Shown in pieces: positions 49,998-58,784 of a DNA stretch of 64,000 bases. Each line of letters begins with the position of its first letter. Position 1 is the first letter of the stretch. A program made the position numbers and the translations under genes. Location of the stretch: the NCBI GenBank assembly GCA_964461995.1, contig CAYWXL010000020.1, positions 1 through 64,000 of the forward strand, written 5' to 3'. Under the pieces are notes generated by a model. The model was not told the origin of the DNA, searched no databases, and was given only the letters and a program-made list of their open reading frames with translations. The DNA comes from JALSRK01 sp964461995 (GTDB lineage Bacteria > Acidobacteriota > Terriglobia > Bryobacterales > Bryobacteraceae).

Positions 49998-50831
49998 TTA
50001 AAAATCCGGGGCGTTCACCAGCCGGTCCAGGGCTTGTAGCCGCTGCCAGAACTTCGCCAGCCGGTCCAGCCTCAGCGCATTCGCTCCGTCTGAAAGCGCC
50101 CGCGGCGGATCGTCGTGCACCTCGACGAAGACGGCGTCCACTCCCGCCGCCACCGCCGCCCGGGCCAGCGGTTCGATGAACTCCGGCTCCCCGCTCGAGG
50201 CCGTCCCGGCTCCGCCCGGCAACTGCACGCTGTGGGTGGCGTCGAAGACCACCGGCCGCCCCGCCTTCCTCATGATCGGCAGCGCGCGCATGTCCACCAC
50301 CAGGTTCCGGTAGCCGAACACCGTGCCCCGCTCCGTCAGCAGGATCCTCTCGTTGCCCGTCGAAGCCACTTTCTCCGCCGCCAGGTGGATGTCCTGCGGG
50401 GCTACGAACTGCCCTTTCTTGATGTTCACGATCCGCCCCGTCCGCCCCGCGGCCACCAGCAGATCCGTCTGCCGGCACAGGAACGCCGGGATCTGCAGGA
50501 TATCGGCCGCCTCGGCCGCAACCTCGGCTTGGGACGGCTCGTGGATGTCCGTTAGAATCGGCACCCGGGCCTCCCGTTTGACGTCCCCCAGGATCCGCAC
50601 GCCTTCCTTCAACCCCGGACCGCGGTAGGAAGCAATGCTGCTGCGGTTGGCTTTGTCATAGGAAGCTTTGAAGACGAACGGCCCTACGATCCGGGCGATC
50701 TCCCGCGCCATCCGGTGCACGTGCTCTTCGCTCTCGATCACGCAGGGCCCGGCGATCAGCGCCAGCGGGAAGCCCTCGCCGAAACCGATTGTTGCGCCGT
50801 CCGGCGTCCCCAGCTCTACATCGCGCACCAT
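49998..50831 (-). CDS. kdsA: 3-deoxy-8-phosphooctulonate (Kdo-8-P) synthase
   Basis: KdsA condenses arabinose-5-phosphate with phosphoenolpyruvate to give Kdo-8-phosphate for the lipopolysaccharide inner core. The 277-residue protein has LIAGPCVIESE, FKASYDKANRSS, PILTDIHEPSQ, IPAFLCRQTDLL, KKGQFVAPQD and VFDATHSVQLPGG. A cysteine in AGPC aligned with the metal-dependent form suggests a metal-requiring class. It begins three bases after pyrG stops and is the third gene of the kdsB-pyrG-kdsA operon. Confidence 0.96.
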   Translation of the reverse strand: MVRDVELGTPDGATIGFGEGFPLALIAGPCVIESEEHVHRMAREIARIVGPFVFKASYDKANRSSIASYRGPGLKEGVRILGDVKREARVPILTDIHEPSQAEVAAEAADILQIPAFLCRQTDLLVAAGRTGRIVNIKKGQFVAPQDIHLAAEKVASTGNERILLTERGTVFGYRNLVVDMRALPIMRKAGRPVVFDATHSVQLPGGAGTASSGEPEFIEPLARAAVAAGVDAVFVEVHDDPPRALSDGANALRLDRLAKFWQRLQALDRLVNAPDF

Positions 50832-50834
50832 CGT

Positions 50835-52481
50835 TTACGCAGACGTTTGCTCCCGCACCCCCTCGGCCGCCTCGATCCGCCGCCGCCGGTGCTCCAGCGC
50901 CGCCCCGATGAAGGCCCGGAACAGCGGATGCGGCTCCAGCGGCTTCGACTTGAACTCCGGATGGAACTGGCAGCCCAGAAACCAAGGATGGTCGGGAATC
51001 TCACAGATCTCCACGTAGGTCCCGTCCGGCGTCTGGCCGGCGATCCGCATCCCGTGCCGCGCCAGGATCCCCTCGTACTCCCGGTTGAACTCATAACGGT
51101 GCCGGTGCCGCTCGCTGATTTCCGTCACGCCGTAGGCGCGATGCGCGAAACTGCCCTCGGTGAGCCGGCACGGATACGCCCCCAGCCGCATCGTCCCGCC
51201 CAGCTCGTCCACGCCCTTCAGCTCGCGCAGCTTGTAGATCACCCGGTGGGGCGTCGCCGGGTTGAACTCGGTCGAGTCGGCTTCCTTCAGCCCGCAGACG
51301 TTTCGGGCAAACTCGATCACCATCGTCTGCATCCCCAGACAGATGCCGAAGTAGGGGACCTTGTACTCCCGCGCATACCGGATCGCGTGGATCATTCCCG
51401 GCACCCCCCGCTTGCCGAACCCGCCTGGCACCAGGATTGCGTCATACGGCTGCAACTGCTCCACGCAGTCCGGCCACGTCAGCCCCTCGGCGTCGATCCA
51501 GGTGATCCGCGTCCGCCGCCCGTGCGCCAGCCCGCCATGCAGTAGCGCCTCGTTGAGGCTCTTGTAGGAATCCTCGTACTCGACGTACTTGCCCACGAGC
51601 CCGATGTGGACCTCACCCTGCGGGTTCTTCAGCCGGTGGACCATGTCCGCCCAGCGACCCAAGTTCCGCGGACCGGCCTTGTCTTCCAACCCCAGCAGCT
51701 CCAGCACCGCCTCGTCCACCGCTTGCTCGGCGAATACCAGTGGTACTTCGTAGACCGATTCCACGTCCTTGGCCGTGACCACCGCCTCCTTCGCCACGTC
51801 GCAGAACAGCGCGATCTTCGCCTTTACTTCGTCCGGCAGCGGCCGCTCGGCCCGGCAAATCAGCATATCGGGCTGGATGCCGATAGCCCGGAGCTCCTTC
51901 ACGCTGTGCTGCGTCGGCTTGGTCTTCAGCTCCCCCGCAGCGGCGATGTAGGGCACCAGCGTCACATGTATGTGCATCGAGTTCCGCCGCCCAAGCTCGT
52001 GCCGTAATTGCCGGATCGCCTCCAGAAACGGCAGCGACTCGATATCGCCCACCGTGCCGCCGATCTCCACGATCACGACGTCGGCTTCATCGTTCAGCCG
52101 CCGCGCCCACGTCTTGATCTCGTCGGTGACGTGCGGAATCACCTGCACGGTCTTGCCCAGGTAATCCCCGCGCCGTTCCCGGAAGATGATCTGCTCGTAG
52201 ACCCGCCCGGAAGTCAGGTTGTTGCGCTGGCTCAATTTGGCATGTGTGAACCTCTCGTAGTGGCCCAGGTCGAGGTCCGTTTCCGCCCCGTCGTCGGTGA
52301 CGAACACCTCGCCGTGCTGGAAGGGGCTCATCGTGCCGGGATCCACGTTCAAATACGGATCCATCTTCTGCAGCGTCACCGTGAAGCCCCGGCTTTCCAG
52401 AAGACACCCGATCGAAGCGGCCGCGATCCCCTTTCCCAACGAGGAGACCACGCCGCCGGTCACGAAGATGTATTTCGCCAT
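50835..52481 (-). CDS. pyrG: CTP synthase
   Basis: PyrG aminates UTP to CTP using glutamine and ATP. The 548-residue protein starts MAKYIFVTGGVVSSLGKGIA with the ATP-binding loop; IEIGGTVGDIESLPFLEAIR and the C-terminal class I glutaminase nucleophile in YFGICLGMQ are present. Length and two-domain order are normal. Placed between kdsB, which consumes CTP, and kdsA, with eight- and three-base gaps, it is part of one operon; the order is reminiscent of that in chlamydiae. Confidence 0.97.
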   Translation of the reverse strand: MAKYIFVTGGVVSSLGKGIAAASIGCLLESRGFTVTLQKMDPYLNVDPGTMSPFQHGEVFVTDDGAETDLDLGHYERFTHAKLSQRNNLTSGRVYEQIIFRERRGDYLGKTVQVIPHVTDEIKTWARRLNDEADVVIVEIGGTVGDIESLPFLEAIRQLRHELGRRNSMHIHVTLVPYIAAAGELKTKPTQHSVKELRAIGIQPDMLICRAERPLPDEVKAKIALFCDVAKEAVVTAKDVESVYEVPLVFAEQAVDEAVLELLGLEDKAGPRNLGRWADMVHRLKNPQGEVHIGLVGKYVEYEDSYKSLNEALLHGGLAHGRRTRITWIDAEGLTWPDCVEQLQPYDAILVPGGFGKRGVPGMIHAIRYAREYKVPYFGICLGMQTMVIEFARNVCGLKEADSTEFNPATPHRVIYKLRELKGVDELGGTMRLGAYPCRLTEGSFAHRAYGVTEISERHRHRYEFNREYEGILARHGMRIAGQTPDGTYVEICEIPDHPWFLGCQFHPEFKSKPLEPHPLFRAFIGAALEHRRRRIEAAEGVREQTSA

Positions 52482-52489
52482 GCCTCTGT

Positions 52490-53242
52490 CTACTCCGATT
52501 GTGACTCCCGGTAAATCTTCTCCACCCGCCGCAAATCGTCCGGCGTGTCCACCCCCAACGATTCGTACTCTGTCTCGATCACCCGGATGCGATAGCCGTT
52601 CTCCAGCGCCCGTAACTGCTCCAGCCGTTCGGCCCTCTCCAACGGCCCCACCTTCAACTTCGAATAGCCCAGGAGAAACTCCCGCTGGTACACGTACAAC
52701 CCGATGTGTTTATAGTGCACGGCCTCGCCGGTCAGATCATAGGGAATCGGCGAACGGGAGAAGTACAACGCATGCCCGCTGTGGTCGGTCACTACCTTGA
52801 CGACGTTCGGATTTGTAAACTCTTGCAGGTTCACGATCCTTTTCTTCAACGTCGCCATCGGCGCCGGCGAAGTCTCAAGCAGAGCGCGGGCGGCGGCCTC
52901 GATCGCCGCGGGCTCGATCAGAGGCTCGTCTCCCTGGATGTTGACGATGATCTCAGCGTCGGAGGATGCAGCCACCTCGGCCACGCGGTCAGTGCCCGAT
53001 GGGTGATCCGAGCGGGTCATCCGGACCGTGGCTCCGAACGCCTCGGCGGCGCTCCGGATGCGGTCGTCATCGGTGGCTATTATCAAATCATCTAATAGAC
53101 CGCACCGGGAAGACCTCTCATAAACGTGCTCAATGATGGTTTTGCCCGCGAACGAGGCCAATGCTTTTCCAGGGAAACGGGACGACGCATACCGGGCGGG
53201 AATGACGCCCAGAATCCGATGGGGCACGATCGATCTTACCAT
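52490..53242 (-). CDS. kdsB: 3-deoxy-manno-octulosonate cytidylyltransferase (CMP-Kdo synthetase)
   Basis: KdsB activates Kdo with CTP to CMP-Kdo. The 250-residue enzyme has ILGVIPARYASSRFPGKALA, DDRIRSAAEAFGATVRMT, SGTDRVAEVA, IVNIQGDEPLIEP and HIGLYVYQREFL, the complete signature. It is the first gene of the operon with pyrG and kdsA, and is transcribed divergently from the VWA gene across about 55 bases. Confidence 0.96.
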   Translation of the reverse strand: MVRSIVPHRILGVIPARYASSRFPGKALASFAGKTIIEHVYERSSRCGLLDDLIIATDDDRIRSAAEAFGATVRMTRSDHPSGTDRVAEVAASSDAEIIVNIQGDEPLIEPAAIEAAARALLETSPAPMATLKKRIVNLQEFTNPNVVKVVTDHSGHALYFSRSPIPYDLTGEAVHYKHIGLYVYQREFLLGYSKLKVGPLERAERLEQLRALENGYRIRVIETEYESLGVDTPDDLRRVEKIYRESQSE

Positions 53243-53263
53243 AAAATGCCGCCATGATATACT
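53236..53263 (+). promoter_or_regulatory. Candidate promoter of the VWA operon
   Basis: TTACCA and TATACT separated by 16 bases, in the short divergent region between kdsB and the first VWA gene. The -10 is perfect but the -35 is weak. Confidence 0.5.
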
Positions 53264-53297
53264 GGAGTTGGAACAACGACTTGAGGGGGGTTGGGAA

Positions 53298-54305
53298 GTG
53301 ACCGGACGCCGGGTTGCCGTCGCTGTGGCGGGACTGGCGGCCGCGTTGTGGGTGGCCGATGCGGCCTACGCGCGAGACCGCGGTTCATCCCAGACCAAGC
53401 CTCGTGTTTCCATCACGCCACGGCCTGGAACCGCCGGACCCGGTTCGATCCCTGGACGTACTCCCAATATCCGCGTCGATACCACGCTCGTCCTGATCAA
53501 CGTCACCGTCACGACGCCGTTGAACCAGGTGGTGACTGGCTTGGAAAAGGAACATTTCCGCATTTTTGAGGATAAAGTCGAGCAGGAAATCACCCAATTT
53601 TCCGCCGAAGACGCCCCGCTCTCGGTCGGCCTTGTCTTTGATATCAGCGGCAGCATGGGCGCCAAGCTGCATAAGGCCCGCCAAGCTGCGGCGCAGTTCT
53701 TCAAGACGGCCAACCCCGAGGATGAGTTCTTTCTGATCCAGTTCAGCGACCGCCCCAAGCTGGTCGTGCCCTTCACCCACAAGACCGAGGAGATCCAGAA
53801 CAAGCTCGCCTTCACCCAGTCCCGCGGGCGCACCGCTCTTCTCGACGCCCTATATATGGCCATGGACGAGATGAAGAAAGCCCGCAACCCCCGCAAGGCG
53901 ATTCTCGTCCTATCCGACGGCGGCGATAATTCCAGCCGCTACACCCACAGCGAGATCAAGAACCTGGTTCGGGAAGCCGATGTTCAGGTCTACGCCATCG
54001 GTATCTTCGAGCCGGTATACTCGCGGGGAAGGACGGCTGAGGAACTGGCTGGTCCGACGCTGCTCAGCCAGCTCGCCGAAGAGACGGGCGGGCGGCACTT
54101 CCCGGTGGAGAATATCAACGAATTGCCGGACATCGCCGCCAAGATCGGTATCGAGCTGCGCAACCAGTACGTGCTCGGCTACCGGCCGACCAACCAGGCC
54201 CGGGATGGCAAATACCGGCGGGTCAAGGTGAAGCTGGTGCAGCCGCGCGGCCTGCCTCCTCTACGCGCCGCTTACAGAACCGGATACTATGCTCCTTCAC
54301 AATAA
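53298..54305 (+). CDS. Secreted VWA-domain protein (TIGR03436, Acidobacterial type), copy 1
   Basis: The GTG seven bases after GAGGGGGG was taken as start (335 residues); the frame upstream crosses into kdsB antisense. A signal peptide ends about AAYARD. The VWA fold has the MIDAS metal site DISGSMGAK, with LVLSDGGDNSS further on, preceded by an N-terminal strand set VLINVTVTTPLNQVVTGLEK and FRIFEDKVEQEITQF, and ends NQYVLGYRPTN...GYYAP, all typical of TIGR03436. This family is abundant in Acidobacteriota and of unknown role, perhaps adhesion or complex assembly in the periplasm. Confidence 0.86.
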   Translation: MTGRRVAVAVAGLAAALWVADAAYARDRGSSQTKPRVSITPRPGTAGPGSIPGRTPNIRVDTTLVLINVTVTTPLNQVVTGLEKEHFRIFEDKVEQEITQFSAEDAPLSVGLVFDISGSMGAKLHKARQAAAQFFKTANPEDEFFLIQFSDRPKLVVPFTHKTEEIQNKLAFTQSRGRTALLDALYMAMDEMKKARNPRKAILVLSDGGDNSSRYTHSEIKNLVREADVQVYAIGIFEPVYSRGRTAEELAGPTLLSQLAEETGGRHFPVENINELPDIAAKIGIELRNQYVLGYRPTNQARDGKYRRVKVKLVQPRGLPPLRAAYRTGYYAPSQ

Positions 54306-55263
54306 TCGGATTCTTGCCCTGCCGGCGCTGGCAGCCCTGTTTGCCTCCACCTGGGTGGCGCCCGGAGCGCTTTACGCCCAGGCGCCTTCCGGCGCCGTCT
54401 TTCGGGCTGAGACCCGCCTGGTCGTCCTGCACGCCAGCGTCGTGGACAAGAAGGGGAAGCTGATCACCAACCTGCCGCGCAAGGCCTTCACCGTCTACGA
54501 GAACGACGTCAAGCAAGAGATCAAGATCTTCCGCCGCGAAGACGTCCCCGTCTCGATGGGCCTCATCATCGACAACTCCGGTAGCATGCGCGACAAGCGC
54601 CAGCAGGTCGAATCCGCCGCTTTGGCCCTCGTCGAGGCCTCTAATCCCGAGGACGAGATCTTCATCGTCAATTTCAACGACGAGGCCTACCTTGACGTCG
54701 ATTTCACTAGCGATATCAAGAAGATGGAGGAGGGCTTGACGCGCATCGACTCCCGTGGCGGCACCGCCATGCGCGACGCCCTTTCCATGTCCATCGACCA
54801 CCTGGTCGAGAACGCCAAGAAGGACAAGAAGGTCCTGCTCGTCATCACCGACGGCAACGACAACACCAGCGCCGTTACGCTGGAGAAGCTCGTCCACAAG
54901 GCCCAGCAAACCGAGGTCCTCATCTACGCCATCGGGCTTCTCAATCAGGAGCAGCGCCGCGAGCGCAAGCGCGCCAAACGCGCCCTCGACGCCATCACCA
55001 AGGCCTCCGGCGGCCTGGCCTACTATCCGGACGACGTCAGCGAAGTGCACGACATCGCCCTGCGGGTCGCCCACGAGATTCGCAACCAGTACGTCATCGC
55101 CTACACGCCCACCAACCCCGCCCTCGACGGCTCCTACCGCCGCATCCGGGTCGAGGTCAAGGCCAAAGGCAACCCCAAGGTGCGCACGCGCTCGGGCTAC
55201 TACGCCTCGCCGCTCAAGCCCGGCAAGTCGCGCCTCACCGAAGTCACTTCCACCGGGGAATGA
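54289..55263 (+). CDS. Secreted VWA-domain protein (TIGR03436), copy 2
   Basis: A 324-residue paralogue whose start lies 17 bases inside the end of the first VWA gene. A signal peptide (LPALAALFASTWVAPGALYA) is followed by VVLHASVVDKKGKLITNLPR, KAFTVYENDVKQEIKIFRRE, the MIDAS motif DNSGSMRDK, ITDGNDNTS and the ending NQYVIAYTPTNPALDG...GYYASP. It is co-translated with copy 1 and, at its stop, overlaps a small gene by ATGA, so the three form one operon. Confidence 0.88.
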   Translation: MLLHNNRILALPALAALFASTWVAPGALYAQAPSGAVFRAETRLVVLHASVVDKKGKLITNLPRKAFTVYENDVKQEIKIFRREDVPVSMGLIIDNSGSMRDKRQQVESAALALVEASNPEDEIFIVNFNDEAYLDVDFTSDIKKMEEGLTRIDSRGGTAMRDALSMSIDHLVENAKKDKKVLLVITDGNDNTSAVTLEKLVHKAQQTEVLIYAIGLLNQEQRRERKRAKRALDAITKASGGLAYYPDDVSEVHDIALRVAHEIRNQYVIAYTPTNPALDGSYRRIRVEVKAKGNPKVRTRSGYYASPLKPGKSRLTEVTSTGE

Positions 55264-55469
55264 TCGGCCGCCTCTGGAAACTCACGAAGGGTTACCGCCT
55301 CCGGCCGTGGAAGAGCCCATACTTGCGCTGGAGGCTCGAGACTTACCTGGGAATCCCCGCCGACGCCATCGGTCCGGCCGAATTCTTCCGCCTGCTCTGG
55401 AAGCACCGCCGCGCTCTCCTCCGCTACTTGGCCTGGGCGGACCGCATGGCCGCCCGTTACGGCGGCTGA
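55260..55469 (+). CDS. Small basic hypothetical protein at the end of the VWA operon
   Basis: A 69-residue protein, starting in the ATGA overlap with the second VWA gene. It is rich in Arg, Trp, Leu and Tyr (RLWKLTKGYRLRPWKSPYLR; LETYLGIPADAIGPAEFFRL; RALLRYLAWADRMAARY), with two predicted amphipathic helices and no signal peptide. No family recognised. Its coupling suggests a link to VWA protein function, or to membrane association by its basic aromatic helices. Converges on the SIS gene. Confidence 0.65.
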   Translation: MIGRLWKLTKGYRLRPWKSPYLRWRLETYLGIPADAIGPAEFFRLLWKHRRALLRYLAWADRMAARYGG

Positions 55470-55484
55470 GCTGCGCCCGCGCCC

Positions 55485-56552
55485 TCAGAGCGTCTGCGTC
55501 ACTTTGCGCAACGTCCGGGGCTGGTCCGGATTCAGCTTCTTCTCGAGCGCCAGCCACGCGCTGAAAAGCTGCGCCGGGACGATGTAAGGGATCGGCGTGT
55601 AGACCTCCGGCGGCAGCGGCCCCTTCACCGTGAGGGTCTCCGGAAGCACGATGGCCCGGTCCGCCATCCGCGCCGCCTCGCGATTGGCCCGGTCTGTGAT
55701 CACCAGCGTGTCCGCGGTGAGCTGTCCTAGCTTCTCCAGCATCCCCTTGAGCGAGGGCCACGTCGGACCCGCCGGGCAGAACAGGAACACCGGAAAAGCC
55801 GCCTCCACCATGGCGATCGGCCCGTGCAGGAAATCTGCCGACGAAAACCGCTCGGCCACCACGTAGCAGGTCTCCATCAACTTCAAGGCGAACTCGTAGG
55901 CGTTCGCGTAGTTCAGGCCGCGCCCGACCACGACCGTCTGGCGCATGTACCGGTAGCTCTTGGCGCACTCCTGGATCTCCGGCTCCAGCTTCAACGCTTT
56001 GTCCGCAGCTTCCGGCAAGCGCTTCAGCTCGTCGAGCTTCACCGGCGAGCCCAGCGCCCAGGCCAACAGGTAGAGAGTCAAAATCTGGCCGGTGTAGGTC
56101 TTCGTCGCCGCCACGCTGCGTTCCTTGCCCGCCCGGACCAGGAAGCAATGTTCGGGCAGCTTCGCCAGCGTGCTAGACGGAGAATTGGTGATCCCCACCG
56201 TCAGCGCCCCCAGCTCCCGCGCCCGCTCGAGCACCAGGTTCGTGTCGGTCGACTCGCCGGACTGCGAGATCGCCACCACCAGCGCATCCTTCAGCTCCAC
56301 TCGGGCGTTATACAGCGTGAAGATCGAGGGCGCCGCCAGGGAAACCGGCAAGCCAGTGCTGATCTCCAACAGATAGCGGCCGAAGAGCGCAGCGTTGTCC
56401 GACGTGCCCCGCGCCGCCAGAACCACGAACCGGGGCCGCCGCCGCTCGATGTGTTTTCGTAGCCGTTCCGCCGCCTTGACGGCTCCCTTCAGCGTCCTTT
56501 CGAGCGTCGCCGGCTGCTGGTGGATCTCTGTGAGCATGATCGGTCGAGCCAT
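55485..56552 (-). CDS. SIS-domain sugar-phosphate protein (GlmS/AgaS isomerase-like)
   Basis: A 355-residue soluble protein with two SIS domains and no glutaminase domain. LAARGTSDNAALFGRYLLE, ISQSGESTDTNLVL, GITNSPSSTLAKL and RSVAATKTYTGQ form the first, GRGLNYANAYEFALKLMET and FLHGPIAMVE the second. Similar proteins isomerise, deaminate or bind aminosugar phosphates; the role is not fixed. The start at MARPIMLTEIHQQP fits family length. No neighbouring sugar genes. Confidence 0.85.
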   Translation of the reverse strand: MARPIMLTEIHQQPATLERTLKGAVKAAERLRKHIERRRPRFVVLAARGTSDNAALFGRYLLEISTGLPVSLAAPSIFTLYNARVELKDALVVAISQSGESTDTNLVLERARELGALTVGITNSPSSTLAKLPEHCFLVRAGKERSVAATKTYTGQILTLYLLAWALGSPVKLDELKRLPEAADKALKLEPEIQECAKSYRYMRQTVVVGRGLNYANAYEFALKLMETCYVVAERFSSADFLHGPIAMVEAAFPVFLFCPAGPTWPSLKGMLEKLGQLTADTLVITDRANREAARMADRAIVLPETLTVKGPLPPEVYTPIPYIVPAQLFSAWLALEKKLNPDQPRTLRKVTQTL

Positions 56553-56630
56553 AGATTCCAGGCTAGCATGGGGTCCCCGCACCCTCGAAACTCAGCCGCT
56601 GCAGCCCTCTTCCTGCCGCTTTGGGCGACA

Positions 56631-57281
56631 ATGGCAGGGATGAAGAGGGCTGCTCGAACTGGGAAAAGGGCTGGGCTGTACCACCGTCTGTTCGCCGCGC
56701 TCCTGTGCAGGCTGAACCACAGGTACGAGCCGCTGGTGGCGGACCGCAAGCGGGAACTGCTCGGCGGCCTGCACGGCCGCATCGTGGAGATCGGCGCCGG
56801 CACCGGCGTCAACCTGCAATACCTTCCCGCCGATGTCAAGTGGATCGGCGTCGATCCCAACCCTTACATGGAACGCTACATCCGCCGCGAGGCCGCCCGG
56901 CTGGGCCGCGACGCCGCATTCTGCCTCGGGGCGGCGGAACGTCTGCCCGCCGTCGCTGCCGGGGCCGACGCCGTGGTCAGCACGCTCGTCCTCTGTAGTG
57001 TGGAAGACCTCGAAGCCGCCCTCCGCGAGATCCTCCGCGTCCTCCGTCCCGGCGGCCGTTTTGTTTTCGTCGAGCACGTCGCCGCGCTCCCGGGATCCAA
57101 GACCCGGCGCCGCCAGGACTGGATCTGTCCCCTGTGGCGGCGTTTCGCCGATGGCTGCCATCCCAACCGCGACACCGCCCGCTGGATCCAACAGGCCGGC
57201 TTCTCCAAAGTCCACTGTGAAAACATCACGCTACCCTTGCCTATCGTCGGTCCCCATATCGCCGGTTTCGCCGTAAAGTAG
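56631..57281 (+). CDS. Class I SAM-dependent methyltransferase
   Basis: About 216 residues; ATG at 56631 chosen, with a second ATG three codons later possible. The SAM-binding motif VEIGAGTGVNLQYLP and the acidic end of strand 2, GVDPNP, are followed by LCSVEDLEAALREILRVLRP and GGRFVFVEHVAA. The pattern recalls the METTL7/phosphatidylethanolamine-type group, but the substrate is not identifiable. Convenient spacing of 33 bases to the PEBP gene suggests co-transcription. Confidence 0.8.
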   Translation: MAGMKRAARTGKRAGLYHRLFAALLCRLNHRYEPLVADRKRELLGGLHGRIVEIGAGTGVNLQYLPADVKWIGVDPNPYMERYIRREAARLGRDAAFCLGAAERLPAVAAGADAVVSTLVLCSVEDLEAALREILRVLRPGGRFVFVEHVAALPGSKTRRRQDWICPLWRRFADGCHPNRDTARWIQQAGFSKVHCENITLPLPIVGPHIAGFAVK

Positions 57282-57314
57282 GTAAGTGGCAGACCACGAC
57301 AATCGGAGGTAGTC

Positions 57315-57773
57315 ATGACGTTCCGGCTCACTGTGGAAGGATTCCGCGAGGGCGACACCATCCCCCGCCGCCACACCTGCGAAGGCGAAGATATCTCGCC
57401 CGCCCTCTTCTGGGAGGACGCACCCCCGGCGGCCAAAAGCTTCGCCCTCGTCATGGACGACCCCGACGCCCCCGCCGGCACCTGGAATCACTGGCTGCTG
57501 TGGGACATCCCCGCCGGCGTCACTCGCATCGACGAGGGCTTCCGGCCCGGCAGCTTGGGCGTCAGCGGCACGAACGACTTCGGCAAGCCCGGCTACGGCG
57601 GCCCTTGCCCGCCCCGCGGCCACGGCCCGCACCGCTACTACTTCCGCCTCTACGCCCTTGACGTCGAGAGCCTGGGTCTGCGGGAAGGAGCCCGCCGGGC
57701 CCAGCTCGACGCCGCTCTCCGCGGCCACGTCCTGGACGAAGCCCAGTACATGGGCCGGTATGAGCGCCGCTGA
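57315..57773 (+). CDS. YbhB/YbcL family PEBP (Raf-kinase-inhibitor-like) protein
   Basis: A 152-residue soluble protein with the phosphatidylethanolamine-binding protein fold. It begins TFRLTVEGFREGDTIPRRHT with CEGEDISPALFWEDAP, then LVMDDPDAPAGTWNHWLLWD, the ligand-binding D-x-D-A-P and HWLLW motifs, and YGGPCPPRGHGPHRYYFRLY. Bacterial members are of unknown function, possibly binding phosphorylated or anionic ligands. An AATCGGAGGTAGTC site lies just before the ATG. Confidence 0.92.
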   Translation: MTFRLTVEGFREGDTIPRRHTCEGEDISPALFWEDAPPAAKSFALVMDDPDAPAGTWNHWLLWDIPAGVTRIDEGFRPGSLGVSGTNDFGKPGYGGPCPPRGHGPHRYYFRLYALDVESLGLREGARRAQLDAALRGHVLDEAQYMGRYERR

Positions 57774-57820
57774 CCGCTCGAAGCTTCATCCGCCGGCCGA
57801 TCCACGCTTGGAGCCGGCCG

Positions 57821-58723
57821 CTAGAGCTGCAAAGCCGGATGCAAATCCATCGCGCTGATCTGTTTGCGCACCTGCCACGGCGTGAGCGTGCCCTTTTCCG
57901 TCACCACCGCTGCTACCCAATCGAGCGGCGTCGTGTCGAAGTATCGGTTATCGACCTCCACCCCTTCCACCGGCTCGGCCAGGATCTCGGCCACCGGTTT
58001 CGCCGGCTCCTCCGGCAGCCGGTAGGCGTGCGGGACGAATTTCTGCGTCCCGGCCAGCGCGTAGACCCGCTTGCCCGCATGGCGCGCCGCCAGCGCCAGC
58101 AGCGCCGTACCGCGCTTGTTCACCACTCCCGATCCGGTCACCGCATCGGCCCCGACAACCACGACGTCTGCCAGCTCCACGTATTCCAGCATGGCCGCGT
58201 CGATACCCAATCGGACCCTGATCCCCGCCTTGGCCAGCTTCCGCGCCAGATCGATCCCCTCTCCCATCGGCCGCGACTCAGTGCAGTAGACCAGCCCGGT
58301 GTTTTTGTCCCGCCAGGCCGCGACGAGCGCGTCCACCACCGTCCGGCTCGCCGAGTAAGTCATCACCCGCTCGGCTTCTCTCAGCAGGTCGGCTGCTTCT
58401 CGCGCTATGGCTTCTCCGGCCTTCTCCAGATCCGCCACGAACCGCTGGCACACCCGCCGCAACGTGTCCGGCGATGTACCGTAGGACAGGGCGGCGTTGC
58501 TGAGATTCACCATTGGGGCCATCGAGGGCTGCGCCTCGACCAGCGCCCGGCACGTCGCCTCCACCGCCAGCGCGAACGGCTCGGCTTCCGCGGCATCGGC
58601 GAGCACCTCCGCCGCCCGCATCGCCAGCTCCACCGCGCCGCTGCGGTTGTCCTTCCGGATCGCCTCGATGCCCGCGCGGATCGCTTCGGGCAACTGCGTT
58701 TCCAACGGTCCGTGCTTGTCCAC
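57821..58723 (-). CDS. eIF-2B alpha/beta/delta-like sugar-phosphate isomerase family protein
   Basis: A 300-residue member of the superfamily of eIF-2B subunits, methylthioribose-1-phosphate isomerase (MtnA) and ribose-1,5-bisphosphate isomerase. Markers: MTYSASRTVVDALVAAWRDK, CTESRPMGEGIDLARKLAKA, ADVVVVGADAVTGSGVVNKR and GTALLALAARHAGKRVYALA. The GADAV segment carries the conserved catalytic Asp; a proper MtnA has longer N-terminal sequence, so this is likely one of the shorter isomerase-like members. Follows the UROD-family gene by 61 bases. Confidence 0.8.
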   Translation of the reverse strand: MDKHGPLETQLPEAIRAGIEAIRKDNRSGAVELAMRAAEVLADAAEAEPFALAVEATCRALVEAQPSMAPMVNLSNAALSYGTSPDTLRRVCQRFVADLEKAGEAIAREAADLLREAERVMTYSASRTVVDALVAAWRDKNTGLVYCTESRPMGEGIDLARKLAKAGIRVRLGIDAAMLEYVELADVVVVGADAVTGSGVVNKRGTALLALAARHAGKRVYALAGTQKFVPHAYRLPEEPAKPVAEILAEPVEGVEVDNRYFDTTPLDWVAAVVTEKGTLTPWQVRKQISAMDLHPALQL

Positions 58724-58784
58724 TTTCTCGATCCGCCTCGGCGTGCAGCTGCGGCCCGCACCCTCGCCAGGGAGTTCTTGTCTC

